Origin: Deltaproteobacteria bacterium
GTDB lineage: Bacteria; Desulfobacterota; Desulfobacteria; Desulfobacterales; JAUVVS01
Direction of reading: 5' to 3'
DNA length: 9,049 nucleotides
Assembly: GCA_030604545.1 (NCBI GenBank)
Contig: JAUVVS010000052.1
Location: 1 to 9,049, forward strand
Shown here: positions 1-7,125 of the stretch, in pieces
Layout of the letters: each line of letters opens with the position of its first letter
How positions within the stretch are numbered: position 1 is the first letter of the stretch
Translations under genes and position numbers: made by a program
Notes under the pieces: model-generated
What the model was told of the DNA's origin: nothing
What the model saw: the letters and a program-made list of their open reading frames with translations, nothing else
Databases searched by the model: none

Positions 1-164
1 CTCTGTGACCATTTTTGGGATTCCTGAAAAGCTTCTCTAAATTGCAAGAACTCGGGCTAACGCCCTCAAACAGCTTGCAATTTTTAACGTTCAGCTTTTC
101 ATGAATCTTTTTCCAAAAATGCTCAATCTCGTTCGCAAATGACTTTTTACGAGTTTATCAAATT
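1..164. repeat. Foldback (MITE-like) repeat, copy 1, truncated by window edge
   Basis: Positions 1-164 match 5302-5465 in the same orientation with only three differences (positions 31, 92 and 132). The copy ends in ACTTTTTACGA and then ATCAAATT, as copy 2 does. Its left terminal arm (about 35 bases in copy 2) would lie before the window. An internal hairpin is visible: AAATTGCAAG (39-48) pairs with CTTGCAATTT (74-83), enclosing GGGC (54-57) and GCCC (62-65). It lies 24 bases beyond the dnaE stop, so transcripts leaving dnaE would run into a long structured RNA. No T-run follows the stem on the dnaE strand, so it is not a standard intrinsic terminator. No reading frame is supported in it. Confidence 0.9.
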
Positions 165-188
165 AGACAGGATTAAAAATAGAAATTC

Positions 189-3100
189 CTATACTATCCG
201 ATTATTTCCTCTATACTTTTTTAATTTTGAAGAAGAGGAGGCTGTCTTACAGACAGTTTCCACGGCATTATAGCCGAGAAAATCATCAACTTCTCGTGCC
301 AATGATGAACCGGCCTTTAATTTCATAGTGTCTGGAAGGGATATAATTGTTTCAGTTTTTTCAGGGCTAATCAAATGAATATATGCGCTGCATGTGCCGG
401 GGTGTTTTATTAAAATTTCATTTAATTTTAAAAGCAGCTCTTTCCCGGTCCGGTTTATATCCAGATTAAAATGAATATGTGCAGTCCATGTCTCCTCGGC
501 TTTGTCTATCGGTATGATTGTTTCCGCCAATAATTTTACCGAATTTTCGTCCCCTTGCACGCGTCCCTGAATAAGAATGGGATTATCATCTATTAACAGA
601 TCACTCACTTTTATATAAACTGAAGAGAATATTGTTGCTTCGACTGTTCCATGCATATCTTCTATTGTAACAAATGCCATCAAGTCGCCCTTTTTTGTCT
701 TGATAATCTTGGTATTTCTAACAAGTCCTCCGATCCTCACAGTGCTGCCGTCTTTTATTTCCTTGATCGAAACGGCATCGGCATTGGTAAATTTTTCAAG
801 AAGCTCTTCAAACCTGCGTAAAGGGTGGCCTGTAATATAAAAGCCGAGTGACTCTTTCTCTAAGACTAAAAAATGTTTTTCATCCAATTCATTTATCTCG
901 GGCATAGGAGGATAGTTTATTTTCTGTTTGCCTTTTTCTATATCGAAAAGTCCCATCTGGGGATTATCTCTTTCCCTCTGAATCCTTTGGCCATACTCGA
1001 TGGCATCTTCTAAAGATGCAAGCATTTGTGAACGATAAGCGCCTGTGTTATCAAAGGCTCCACATTTTATAAGGCTTTCTATAACCCTCTTGTTAATTTT
1101 TTTCAAATCTATACGCTCACAAAATTCAAACAGGGAATAAAAAACCCCCTCTTTTCTGGCCTCAATTATAGATTCTATTGCCGCTTCTCCGGCGTTTTTA
1201 ACCGCTACGAGCCCGAATCTGATCTTTGACCCGATTACCGTAAATTCCTTATCGCTTTCATTGATGTCTGGAGGGAGGATAGTTATACCATGGCTGCGAC
1301 ATTCAGCGATGTATTTTACTACACCATCAGTGGAATGTATTTCGCTTGTAAGCAACGAAGCCATGAACTCTATTGAAAAGTGAGCTTTCAGATAAGCTGT
1401 TTGATATGCAATAAGTGCATATGCCGCACTGTGAGACTTGTTAAATCCATACCCGCCGAACTTTTCCATCAGACCAAATATATTTTCAGCTTTTTTTGAT
1501 GGAATATCGTTCTCTGTTGCTCCTTTTACGAAACGTTCCCTATGCCCGGCCATAATCTCGGGAATTTTCTTTCCCATCGCTTTGCGCAGATCATCAGCCT
1601 CTGCCATGGAATAATTCGCCAGTTCACCGGCTATTCTCATTACCTGTTCCTGATAAACGATGACACCGTAAGTTTCTTTTAAAATAGTTTCGAGTTCAGG
1701 GACAATGTATTCAACTTTTTTTCTGCCATGCTTCCTTTCAACAAAACCAACCACCATTCCGCTGTCAAGCGGTCCCGGGCGATAAAGTGCGACAAGTGCT
1801 ATGATATCATCAAAGCATTCAGGTTTTAAACGAACAAGCAAATCTTTCATTCCGGAACTTTCAAGCTGGAAGACTCCTGTTGTATCACCAGATGCAAGCA
1901 GGCGATAGGTATCAGGATCGTTAAAATCAAGGTTAAGCAGATCCGGAGGTGCATTTCCCTGCCTTTCAATTAGTGAAATGGTATTTGCAATAACAGTCAA
2001 ATTTCGAAGCCCGAGAAAGTCAAACTTTACAAGGCCTATCTTTTCGACGACTTTCATGTCGTACTGAGTTACGACTTCGCCCTTCTTACCTCTGTATAGC
2101 GGCAGGTATTCTACAAGAGGCTTGTCAGCGATTACCAAACCTGCTGCATGTGTTGATGCATGTCTGGGAAGACCTTCGAGTATTCGACAGATGTTTATCA
2201 GTTCGGTAACTTCAGGCTTATTTTTTGCCAACTCATTAAGTCTTGGTTCCTGTTTTAATGCATCATCAAGACTTATGTTCAATACATCAGGAACCATTTT
2301 GGCAATGGCATCGACTTCACGTAAAGGTATATCAAGGGCACGACCCACATCACGTATTACTGCTCTAGTTTTTAGTTTTCCGAATGTAATAATTTGGGCA
2401 ACCTTATCATTGCCTCCATACGTATCTACGACGTATTTAAATACATCTTCCCTGCCGTTTATGCAAAAATCTATATCTATGTCCGGCATACTTTTACGCG
2501 CAGGGTTAAGGAAGCGCTCAAAAATAAGACCATGTTCAATAGGATCAAGATCCGTAATTCCAAGGGAATATGCAACCAGGCTCCCTGCAGCAGATCCCCT
2601 GCCGGGACCCACGGGAATACCGCTTTCCTTGGCGTACCGTATTATATCGGCTACGATTAGAAAATATCCCGGGAATTCCATGTCTTTTATAACTGAAATT
2701 TCATGTTCAAGGCGGTCTTTATAATTTTTTTTATCAATATCCGGATTTTTTGCCTTTAGACGTTGCATTAATTTATTAAACATCTTCCAAATTTTACGCT
2801 CAAAAAGCTCCTCTTCTGTTTCTTCCGATGGAGTAATAAATTTCGGAAAGTGATACATGCTAAAATCAAATTCGACCTTGCATTGTTTTGCGATATCCAC
2901 AGTATGCTTAAGTGCATCCTGATAGCTCTTGAAATAGGCGTGCATCTCTTCTTTTGATTTAAAATAGAGCTGATCGGTTCTAAACTTTAATCGTTCCGAG
3001 TCATGAATAGTCTTCCCGGTTTGGATACATAATAGCAGATCATGAGCTCGGAAATCTTCCTTATCGAGATAATGACAGTCGTTGGTGGCAACAAGAGGAA

Positions 3101-3710
3101 TTGAAAGTCTATTGCTCATATCCAGCAAAGTTTGGTTTACCTTTTCCTGTTCATCAAGGCCGTTGTTTTGTATCTCAAGGTAAAAGTTGTTCTCGCCGAA
3201 TATGTTAAGGTAGGTACGGGCGGCTTCATCGGCCTTTTCTATTCTGTTTTCTTGAATGAGTCTGGGAATTTCACCGTGAAGACATGCTGAAAGTGCAATA
3301 AGCCCTTCACTATATTCATTGAGGACTTTCTTGTCGATGCGTGGTTTATAGTAAAAACCTTCAAGCTGGGCGATGGTGGCGAGTTTGCACAGGTTTTGAT
3401 AACCCTTTTGGTTTTTCACCAGAAGTATCAGGTGGGAAAGCCCCTTATTATCAACGGGTGTTTTATCAGAAAGACTCCTCGGGGCGACGTAGCATTCACA
3501 TCCAATAATCGGTTTTATTCCAGCCTTTTTTGCTTTTTCATAAAACTCAACAATTCCAAAGAGAGTGCCGTGATCCGTAATGGTTACGGAATCCATTCCA
3601 AAATCGGCTGTGCGCTTTAAAAGGGCATCGATCCTAATGGCGCCGTCTAAAAGACTGTATTGTGTATGAACATGAAGGTGAACAAAATCACAAATGGTAT
3701 GTTTATTCAT
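189..3710 (-). CDS. dnaE: DNA polymerase III subunit alpha (DnaE1 type)
   Basis: Catalytic subunit of the replicative DNA polymerase, extending primers with dNTPs in the replisome. At 1173 residues it is close to the E. coli protein (1160). Visible in order: an N-terminal PHP domain (about 8-290); the polymerase core with GPGRGSAAGS (368-377) and the PDIDIDF motif carrying catalytic Asp410 and Asp412; the third Asp, D564, in VKFDFLGLRN; helix-hairpin-helix region about 832-890; a beta-clamp-binding motif QMGLF (918-922); an OB fold about 990-1068; and a C-terminal domain of the kind that contacts tau. The PHP ligand positions look complete (H13, H15, D22, H47, E72, H93, C143, D211, H213), whereas E. 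coli DnaE has lost several. The ATG follows the guaB stop directly (TAA TCA ATG, same frame) and no clear Shine-Dalgarno precedes it, so translational coupling to guaB is likely. An in-frame stop bars any start further upstream. Identity is certain; coupling and PHP activity are inference. Confidence 0.98.
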   Translation of the reverse strand: MNKHTICDFVHLHVHTQYSLLDGAIRIDALLKRTADFGMDSVTITDHGTLFGIVEFYEKAKKAGIKPIIGCECYVAPRSLSDKTPVDNKGLSHLILLVKNQKGYQNLCKLATIAQLEGFYYKPRIDKKVLNEYSEGLIALSACLHGEIPRLIQENRIEKADEAARTYLNIFGENNFYLEIQNNGLDEQEKVNQTLLDMSNRLSIPLVATNDCHYLDKEDFRAHDLLLCIQTGKTIHDSERLKFRTDQLYFKSKEEMHAYFKSYQDALKHTVDIAKQCKVEFDFSMYHFPKFITPSEETEEELFERKIWKMFNKLMQRLKAKNPDIDKKNYKDRLEHEISVIKDMEFPGYFLIVADIIRYAKESGIPVGPGRGSAAGSLVAYSLGITDLDPIEHGLIFERFLNPARKSMPDIDIDFCINGREDVFKYVVDTYGGNDKVAQIITFGKLKTRAVIRDVGRALDIPLREVDAIAKMVPDVLNISLDDALKQEPRLNELAKNKPEVTELINICRILEGLPRHASTHAAGLVIADKPLVEYLPLYRGKKGEVVTQYDMKVVEKIGLVKFDFLGLRNLTVIANTISLIERQGNAPPDLLNLDFNDPDTYRLLASGDTTGVFQLESSGMKDLLVRLKPECFDDIIALVALYRPGPLDSGMVVGFVERKHGRKKVEYIVPELETILKETYGVIVYQEQVMRIAGELANYSMAEADDLRKAMGKKIPEIMAGHRERFVKGATENDIPSKKAENIFGLMEKFGGYGFNKSHSAAYALIAYQTAYLKAHFSIEFMASLLTSEIHSTDGVVKYIAECRSHGITILPPDINESDKEFTVIGSKIRFGLVAVKNAGEAAIESIIEARKEGVFYSLFEFCERIDLKKINKRVIESLIKCGAFDNTGAYRSQMLASLEDAIEYGQRIQRERDNPQMGLFDIEKGKQKINYPPMPEINELDEKHFLVLEKESLGFYITGHPLRRFEELLEKFTNADAVSIKEIKDGSTVRIGGLVRNTKIIKTKKGDLMAFVTIEDMHGTVEATIFSSVYIKVSDLLIDDNPILIQGRVQGDENSVKLLAETIIPIDKAEETWTAHIHFNLDINRTGKELLLKLNEILIKHPGTCSAYIHLISPEKTETIISLPDTMKLKAGSSLAREVDDFLGYNAVETVCKTASSSSKLKKYRGNNRIV

Positions 3711-3713
3711 TGA

Positions 3714-5177
3714 TTAATCAAGTCTGTAGTTTGGTGCTTCTTTGGTAATAATAACGTCATGGACATGGCTCTCGCGCATACCTGCAGAACTTATTTTTAG
3801 AAACCTGGCTTTTTTTCTTAGCTCTTCCAAGGTTCGGCATCCTACATAGCCCATGCCCGCCCTTAAGCCCCCAATGAGCTGAAAAATATTTGCGGAAAGG
3901 GATCCTCTATAGGGTACACGCCCAACAATACCTTCCGGGACCAATTTGTCTTCCTCGATTTCTTCGATCTGATAATACCTGTCTTTACTACCTTTTTTCA
4001 TGGCTTCCAAAGATCCCATACCTCTATATACCTTGTAGCTGCGACCCTGGAAAATAACCAACTCACCCGGACTCTCATCAGTTCCGGCAAAAAGTGCGCC
4101 TATCATTACCACATGAGCGCCTGCACCGATTGCTTTTGTAACATCACCGGAAAACTTAATGCCGCCGTCAGCTATCAATGGCACACCGGTCTTATTGGAT
4201 ATGGATCTGCAATTTATAATAGCGGTCATCTGCGGTACGCCTACACCAGCCACAATACGGGTTGTACAAATGGAGCCAGGTCCAATTCCGATCTTTACTC
4301 CGTCTGCTCCGGCATCAATAAGATCTTCCGCACCTTTGGCAGTGCCGACATTACCTGCAATTAGTTCTATGTCCTTGAAAGTACTTTTTAGCTTTTTAAC
4401 GGCATTAATAACATTTTCTGAATGCCCGTGTGAGGTGTCAATTAAAATAACATCAGCCTCTGCCTTCAAAAGACTTCCGGTGCGTTCTTCCATATCCGGA
4501 CCAACGCCTACGGCGGCTCCTACTCTAAGTCTTCCCATCTTATCTTTGCATGCATTCGGATATTTCTTAATTTTCTCAATGTCTTTTATTGTTATCATAC
4601 CTTTCAAACGTTCCTTTTTATCAACGACAAGAAGCTTTTCAATCCTGTGTTTATGCAACAATTCCTTAGAATCTTCTAAAGTTATCCCTTCTGATACGGT
4701 TATAAGGTTTTCTTTGGTCATAACTTCTGAAACCTTTTTTTCGACGTTGATTTCAAATCGCAGATCTCTATTTGTTACGATTCCTACCAGTTGATCTCCC
4801 TTTGTAACCGGAATGCCGGAAATGTGAAATTGTTCCATCAATTCCAGAACCTCATGAACCTTTTGATCAGGATGAATGGTAACCGGATCTATAATCATAC
4901 CGCTTTCAGATTTTTTTACTTTTTCAACTTCTACGATCTGGCTTTTAATGCTCATGTTGCGGTGAATAAAGCCAATTCCACCTTCGCGGGATAAACTTAT
5001 AGCAGTTTGTGACTCTGTTACAGTGTCCATGGCTGCACTTACAATCGGGATATTGAGTGTAAGGTTTTTTGTCAGTCTGGTGCTGGTATTAACATCTTTG
5101 GGTAACACATCAGAATAGCCGGGGATCAAAAAAACATCATCAAACGAATATGCTTCTTCAGGTAACATTTTAATCAT
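3714..5177 (-). CDS. guaB: Inosine-5'-monophosphate dehydrogenase
   Basis: Oxidises IMP to XMP with NAD+, the rate-limiting step of guanine nucleotide synthesis; a cytosolic tetramer in this family. The 487 residues match the usual bacterial length. The (beta/alpha)8 barrel is interrupted by a CBS-domain pair (about 95-205) that in the family binds adenine or guanine nucleotides as a regulatory module. Visible catalytic features are Asp248 in IDTSHGHS, the active-site loop GIGPGSICTT with Cys304, the phosphate-binding ADGGIKFSGD (336-345), and the mobile flap with Arg400-Tyr401 followed by KLVPEGIVGRVPYRG. The start chosen is MIKMLPEE: GGAGG lies six bases upstream of this ATG, while the internal Met4 has no better site. 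It is the first gene of the guaB-dnaE unit and is divergent from yciO. Its leader carries a perfect inverted repeat (5205-5236), and a mobile-element-like repeat sits 89 bases upstream of the start. Confidence 0.98.
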   Translation of the reverse strand: MIKMLPEEAYSFDDVFLIPGYSDVLPKDVNTSTRLTKNLTLNIPIVSAAMDTVTESQTAISLSREGGIGFIHRNMSIKSQIVEVEKVKKSESGMIIDPVTIHPDQKVHEVLELMEQFHISGIPVTKGDQLVGIVTNRDLRFEINVEKKVSEVMTKENLITVSEGITLEDSKELLHKHRIEKLLVVDKKERLKGMITIKDIEKIKKYPNACKDKMGRLRVGAAVGVGPDMEERTGSLLKAEADVILIDTSHGHSENVINAVKKLKSTFKDIELIAGNVGTAKGAEDLIDAGADGVKIGIGPGSICTTRIVAGVGVPQMTAIINCRSISNKTGVPLIADGGIKFSGDVTKAIGAGAHVVMIGALFAGTDESPGELVIFQGRSYKVYRGMGSLEAMKKGSKDRYYQIEEIEEDKLVPEGIVGRVPYRGSLSANIFQLIGGLRAGMGYVGCRTLEELRKKARFLKISSAGMRESHVHDVIITKEAPNYRLD

Positions 5178-5183
5178 AGTATT

Positions 5184-5188
5184 CCTCC
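5184..5188 (-). promoter_or_regulatory. guaB ribosome binding site
   Basis: On the minus strand GGAGG stands six bases before the ATG at 5177-5175. It is the strongest Shine-Dalgarno match in the window and fixes the guaB start at MIKMLPEE rather than at Met4. Confidence 0.85.
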
Positions 5189-5204
5189 AGAAATAGATCT
5201 ATAA

Positions 5205-5236
5205 TTGATGAATTCGCAAAAAGATGAATTCATCAA
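5205..5236. repeat. Perfect 11-bp inverted repeat in the guaB leader
   Basis: TTGATGAATTC (5205-5215) is repeated as its exact reverse complement GAATTCATCAA (5226-5236) across a 10-base spacer. The right half also contains the 12-bp perfect palindrome GATGAATTCATC (5223-5234), so GATGAATTC occurs directly at 5207 and 5223, 16 bases apart. The structure lies 28 to 59 bases upstream of the guaB start, just before the GGAGG site. It could be an operator for a dimeric regulator or an RNA hairpin in the leader. No T-run follows it on the guaB strand, so it is not a simple attenuator-type terminator. Function is unknown. Confidence 0.7.
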
Positions 5237-5266
5237 GTTTAAGTTTTATCATTATTCAATGAAATA

Positions 5267-5465
5267 AATTTGATGGTTTCGTAAAAAGTATAATTTGCTC
5301 GCTCTGTGACCATTTTTGGGATTCCTGAAAAACTTCTCTAAATTGCAAGAACTCGGGCTAACGCCCTCAAACAGCTTGCAATTTTTAACGTTAAGCTTTT
5401 CATGAATCTTTTTCCAAAAATGCTCAATCTCGCTCGCAAATGACTTTTTACGAGTTTATCAAATT
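5267..5465. mobile_element. Complete MITE-like foldback element, copy 2
   Basis: About 199 bases with imperfect terminal inverted repeats of 23 bases (5267-5289 against 5443-5465, 19 of 23 matching, including TCGTAAAAAGT / ACTTTTTACGA). The two halves pair along almost their whole length. Further arms are CATTTTTGG (5311-5319) with CCAAAAATG (5414-5422), AAATTGCAAG (5340-5349) with CTTGCAATTT (5375-5384), and an apical GGGC (5355-5358) with GCCC (5363-5366) around a TAAC loop. It has no coding capacity. The second copy at the start of the window shows it is a dispersed repeat; small size, terminal inverted repeats and absence of a transposase fit a non-autonomous element. TA flanks both outer ends of AATTTGAT...ATCAAATT here, but copy 1 is followed by AG, so a target duplication is not proven. 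It occupies nearly half of the guaB-yciO intergenic region. Confidence 0.8.
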
Positions 5466-5545
5466 TAATTCTTTAGAAAAGGATCATAAAATTGCATATA
5501 CAAATAGCAAATAGATCTGTCATTATCAATCATTTATTTGTTGTC

Positions 5546-5574
5546 TTGACATATAATAAAGACCATATTAGATA
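5546..5574 (+). promoter_or_regulatory. Candidate sigma70-type promoter for yciO
   Basis: A perfect -35 hexamer TTGACA (5546-5551) is followed after 17 bases by TAGATA (5569-5574), a weak -10. TATTAG at 5566 is a slightly better hexamer but at too short a spacing. Transcription would begin about 30 bases before the yciO ATG. It lies outside the foldback element, 81 bases past its right end, so the gene appears to keep its own promoter. Confidence 0.5.
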
Positions 5575-5610
5575 ACCTCACCAATAAATTTATAAAAAGG
5601 GTTTACTATT

Positions 5611-6219
5611 ATGCTTATTGAAATTAATTCCAGAAACCCGCAAAAGCGGTTAATAAGAATGGTCGTGGAGATTCTAAGAGGAGGGGGCACTATTGCTTAT
5701 CCAACGGACACATATTATGGGATCGGCTGTGACATCTTGAATAAAAAGGCCATTCAGAAAGTATACAAGTTAAAACAGCGAAATAAAAATAAACCTTTTA
5801 GCTTTATCTGTTCGGGACTTAAAAATATAAGTCATTATGCCAAAGTCTCAAATTATGCATACAAAACGATGAAACGTCTTTTACCGGGTCCTTATACTTT
5901 TATTTTGGAAGGTTCAAAATTGGTCCCTAAAATTATGCTGACCAAACGTAAAACTGCGGGAATCCGTGTGCCAAATAATTCCATTTGTCTTTCATTGGTG
6001 GAAGAGCTCGGAAATCCGATCATTACAACAAGTGCAACAATGCCGAACGGGACAATTTTCTACGACCCGTCCCTTATCCACGATTTTTTTCAATCAAGAA
6101 TAGACATTGTAATTGATGGTGGTACCGTGCCGGGGAATCCATCGAGTGTAATCTCCTTGATTAACGACATGCCTGAAGTCATACGCAAGGGGATGGGTGA
6201 TGTAAATATTTTTGAATAG
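5611..6219 (+). CDS. yciO: YciO-type YrdC/Sua5 domain protein (putative threonylcarbamoyl-AMP synthase family)
   Basis: A single YrdC-fold domain of 202 residues, close to E. coli YciO (206) and matching it along the whole length from memory of that sequence. Family hallmarks: YPTDTYYGIGC (30-40), KQR (55-57), LPGPYTFIL (91-99), KRKTAGIRVP (112-121), TTSAT (139-143), PSSVISL (177-183) and the closing IRKGMGD (191-197). TsaC/Sua5 enzymes make threonylcarbamoyl-AMP from threonine, bicarbonate and ATP for the t6A37 tRNA modification. They use a KxR and an SxN motif; here KxR is kept but SxN reads S141-A-T143, as in the YciO branch, whose cellular role is less settled. There is no Sua5 C-terminal domain. 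AAGGG (5597-5601) lies nine bases before the ATG. The gene is transcribed alone, divergent from guaB and convergent with sppA. Family is secure; reaction is inferred. Confidence 0.9.
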   Translation: MLIEINSRNPQKRLIRMVVEILRGGGTIAYPTDTYYGIGCDILNKKAIQKVYKLKQRNKNKPFSFICSGLKNISHYAKVSNYAYKTMKRLLPGPYTFILEGSKLVPKIMLTKRKTAGIRVPNNSICLSLVEELGNPIITTSATMPNGTIFYDPSLIHDFFQSRIDIVIDGGTVPGNPSSVISLINDMPEVIRKGMGDVNIFE

Positions 6220-6234
6220 GGGAGTGTCAACCAG

Positions 6235-7122
6235 TTATGGACGGTAAAGATATCCCCCCCATATATGTGGATTAGATATATTGTTTACAAGATCTTTTAA
6301 GGTTGAATCTATAATATATTTCAGGAAGGACAATTTCTTTTTCCGGGCATAAACAGCAGAGATCTTTCCCTCAATTCCGGCCATTCGACCAGCCCATTCA
6401 ACAGCATCTTCAAGATTTCCTATGCGGTCAATAAGTCCAAGATTTTTTGCTTCTTCTCCCGTAAAAATCCGACCATCTGCAAGTGGTTCCACTTTAGACT
6501 GATCCATATTTCTGCCTTCAGCAACAGCAATTATGAACTGCTTGTGAATTTGATTCACAAAATTTTGGAGGATCTTCCTTTCTTCTTTCGTCATTTTTCG
6601 AACCGGCGATCCCGTATCCTTGTACTCACCACTTTTAACAACAACCGGGGTCAGACCAATTTTTGAAAGAAGATCTTCAAAATTTGCAAATCTTATGATA
6701 ACTCCGATGCTACCGGTTATTGTACCTGGGTTGGCAACTATTCCGTCTGTCCCCGCAGCAATATAATAGCCTCCGGATGCTGCAACAGCTCCCATTGAAG
6801 CTACGATTTTTTTAACACCTACAGTCTTTCTGATTTCCCTAAAAATTTCCTGAGCAGGCCCCACACCGCCTCCTGGAGAATCGATCCTAAGAACTATCGC
6901 CTTTATTGAATTGTCTTCACGGAAACGTTTAAGGTTATGGATTACACTTTTAGAATCTGTAATAATGCCTGTTATTTCTATTATTCCAACTTTTTCTCCG
7001 AATTTTAAATCAGAACTTTTTGTTCCAATTAAAATCAGCAGGGTTATCCCCAGCATTGCAGCGGCGGTTATGGATGAAAAAATCAGAATAAAGAAAAGGT
7101 ATGGATGTCTGCGGGAGAACAT
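6235..7122 (-). CDS. sppA: Signal peptide peptidase SppA, short (36K-type) form
   Basis: Membrane-anchored serine protease of peptidase family S49, which degrades cleaved signal peptides and other membrane-associated peptides. The 295 residues fit the single-domain bacterial form rather than the double-length E. coli protein (618). A transmembrane anchor spans about residues 8-33 (PYLFFILIF onwards) after a short basic N-terminus, placing the catalytic domain outside the cytoplasm. The Ser/Lys dyad is visible: Ser116 in AASGGYYIA and Lys168 in SGEYKDTGSP, 52 residues apart as in Bacillus SppA (Ser147, Lys199). RIDSPGGGVGP (79-89) and NPGTITGSIGV (131-141) are further conserved blocks. No clear Shine-Dalgarno precedes the ATG; the upstream 86 bases are a 7-bp periodic spacer shared with the rpsA 3' end, so cotranscription from rpsA is plausible. 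A run of seven G on the coding strand (6254-6260) lies near the C-terminus. Confidence 0.95.
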   Translation of the reverse strand: MFSRRHPYLFFILIFSSITAAAMLGITLLILIGTKSSDLKFGEKVGIIEITGIITDSKSVIHNLKRFREDNSIKAIVLRIDSPGGGVGPAQEIFREIRKTVGVKKIVASMGAVAASGGYYIAAGTDGIVANPGTITGSIGVIIRFANFEDLLSKIGLTPVVVKSGEYKDTGSPVRKMTKEERKILQNFVNQIHKQFIIAVAEGRNMDQSKVEPLADGRIFTGEEAKNLGLIDRIGNLEDAVEWAGRMAGIEGKISAVYARKKKLSFLKYIIDSTLKDLVNNISNPHIWGGYLYRP

Positions 7123-7125
7123 GTT

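Noticed and set aside
2122..2724. Open frame of 200 codons on the plus strand
   Set aside because: It lies wholly antisense to the DnaE core (active-site region), has no family-like motifs and reads as a shadow of the conserved dnaE codons.
4159..4794. Open frame of 211 codons on the plus strand
   Set aside because: It is antisense to guaB, its Pro/Ser/Thr-rich composition is typical of a shadow frame, and it has no ribosome binding site or recognisable domain.
5205..5236. E. coli-type PurR operator in front of guaB
   Set aside because: The palindrome core is GATGAATTCATC, which does not match the ACGCAAACGTTTGCGT consensus.
1..5465. Composite transposon carrying guaB and dnaE
   Set aside because: Neither bracketing repeat encodes a transposase and the genes between are ordinary housekeeping genes with codon use like their neighbours.
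5552..5557. Perfect TATAAT directly after TTGACA
   Set aside because: It abuts the -35 hexamer with no spacer, so the two cannot serve the same promoter, and nothing like a -35 lies 16-18 bases upstream of it.
5611..6219. Calling the gene tsaC or sua5
   Set aside because: Full-length similarity and the closing IRKGMGD block fit YciO better, SxN is SAT, and there is no Sua5 C-terminal domain.
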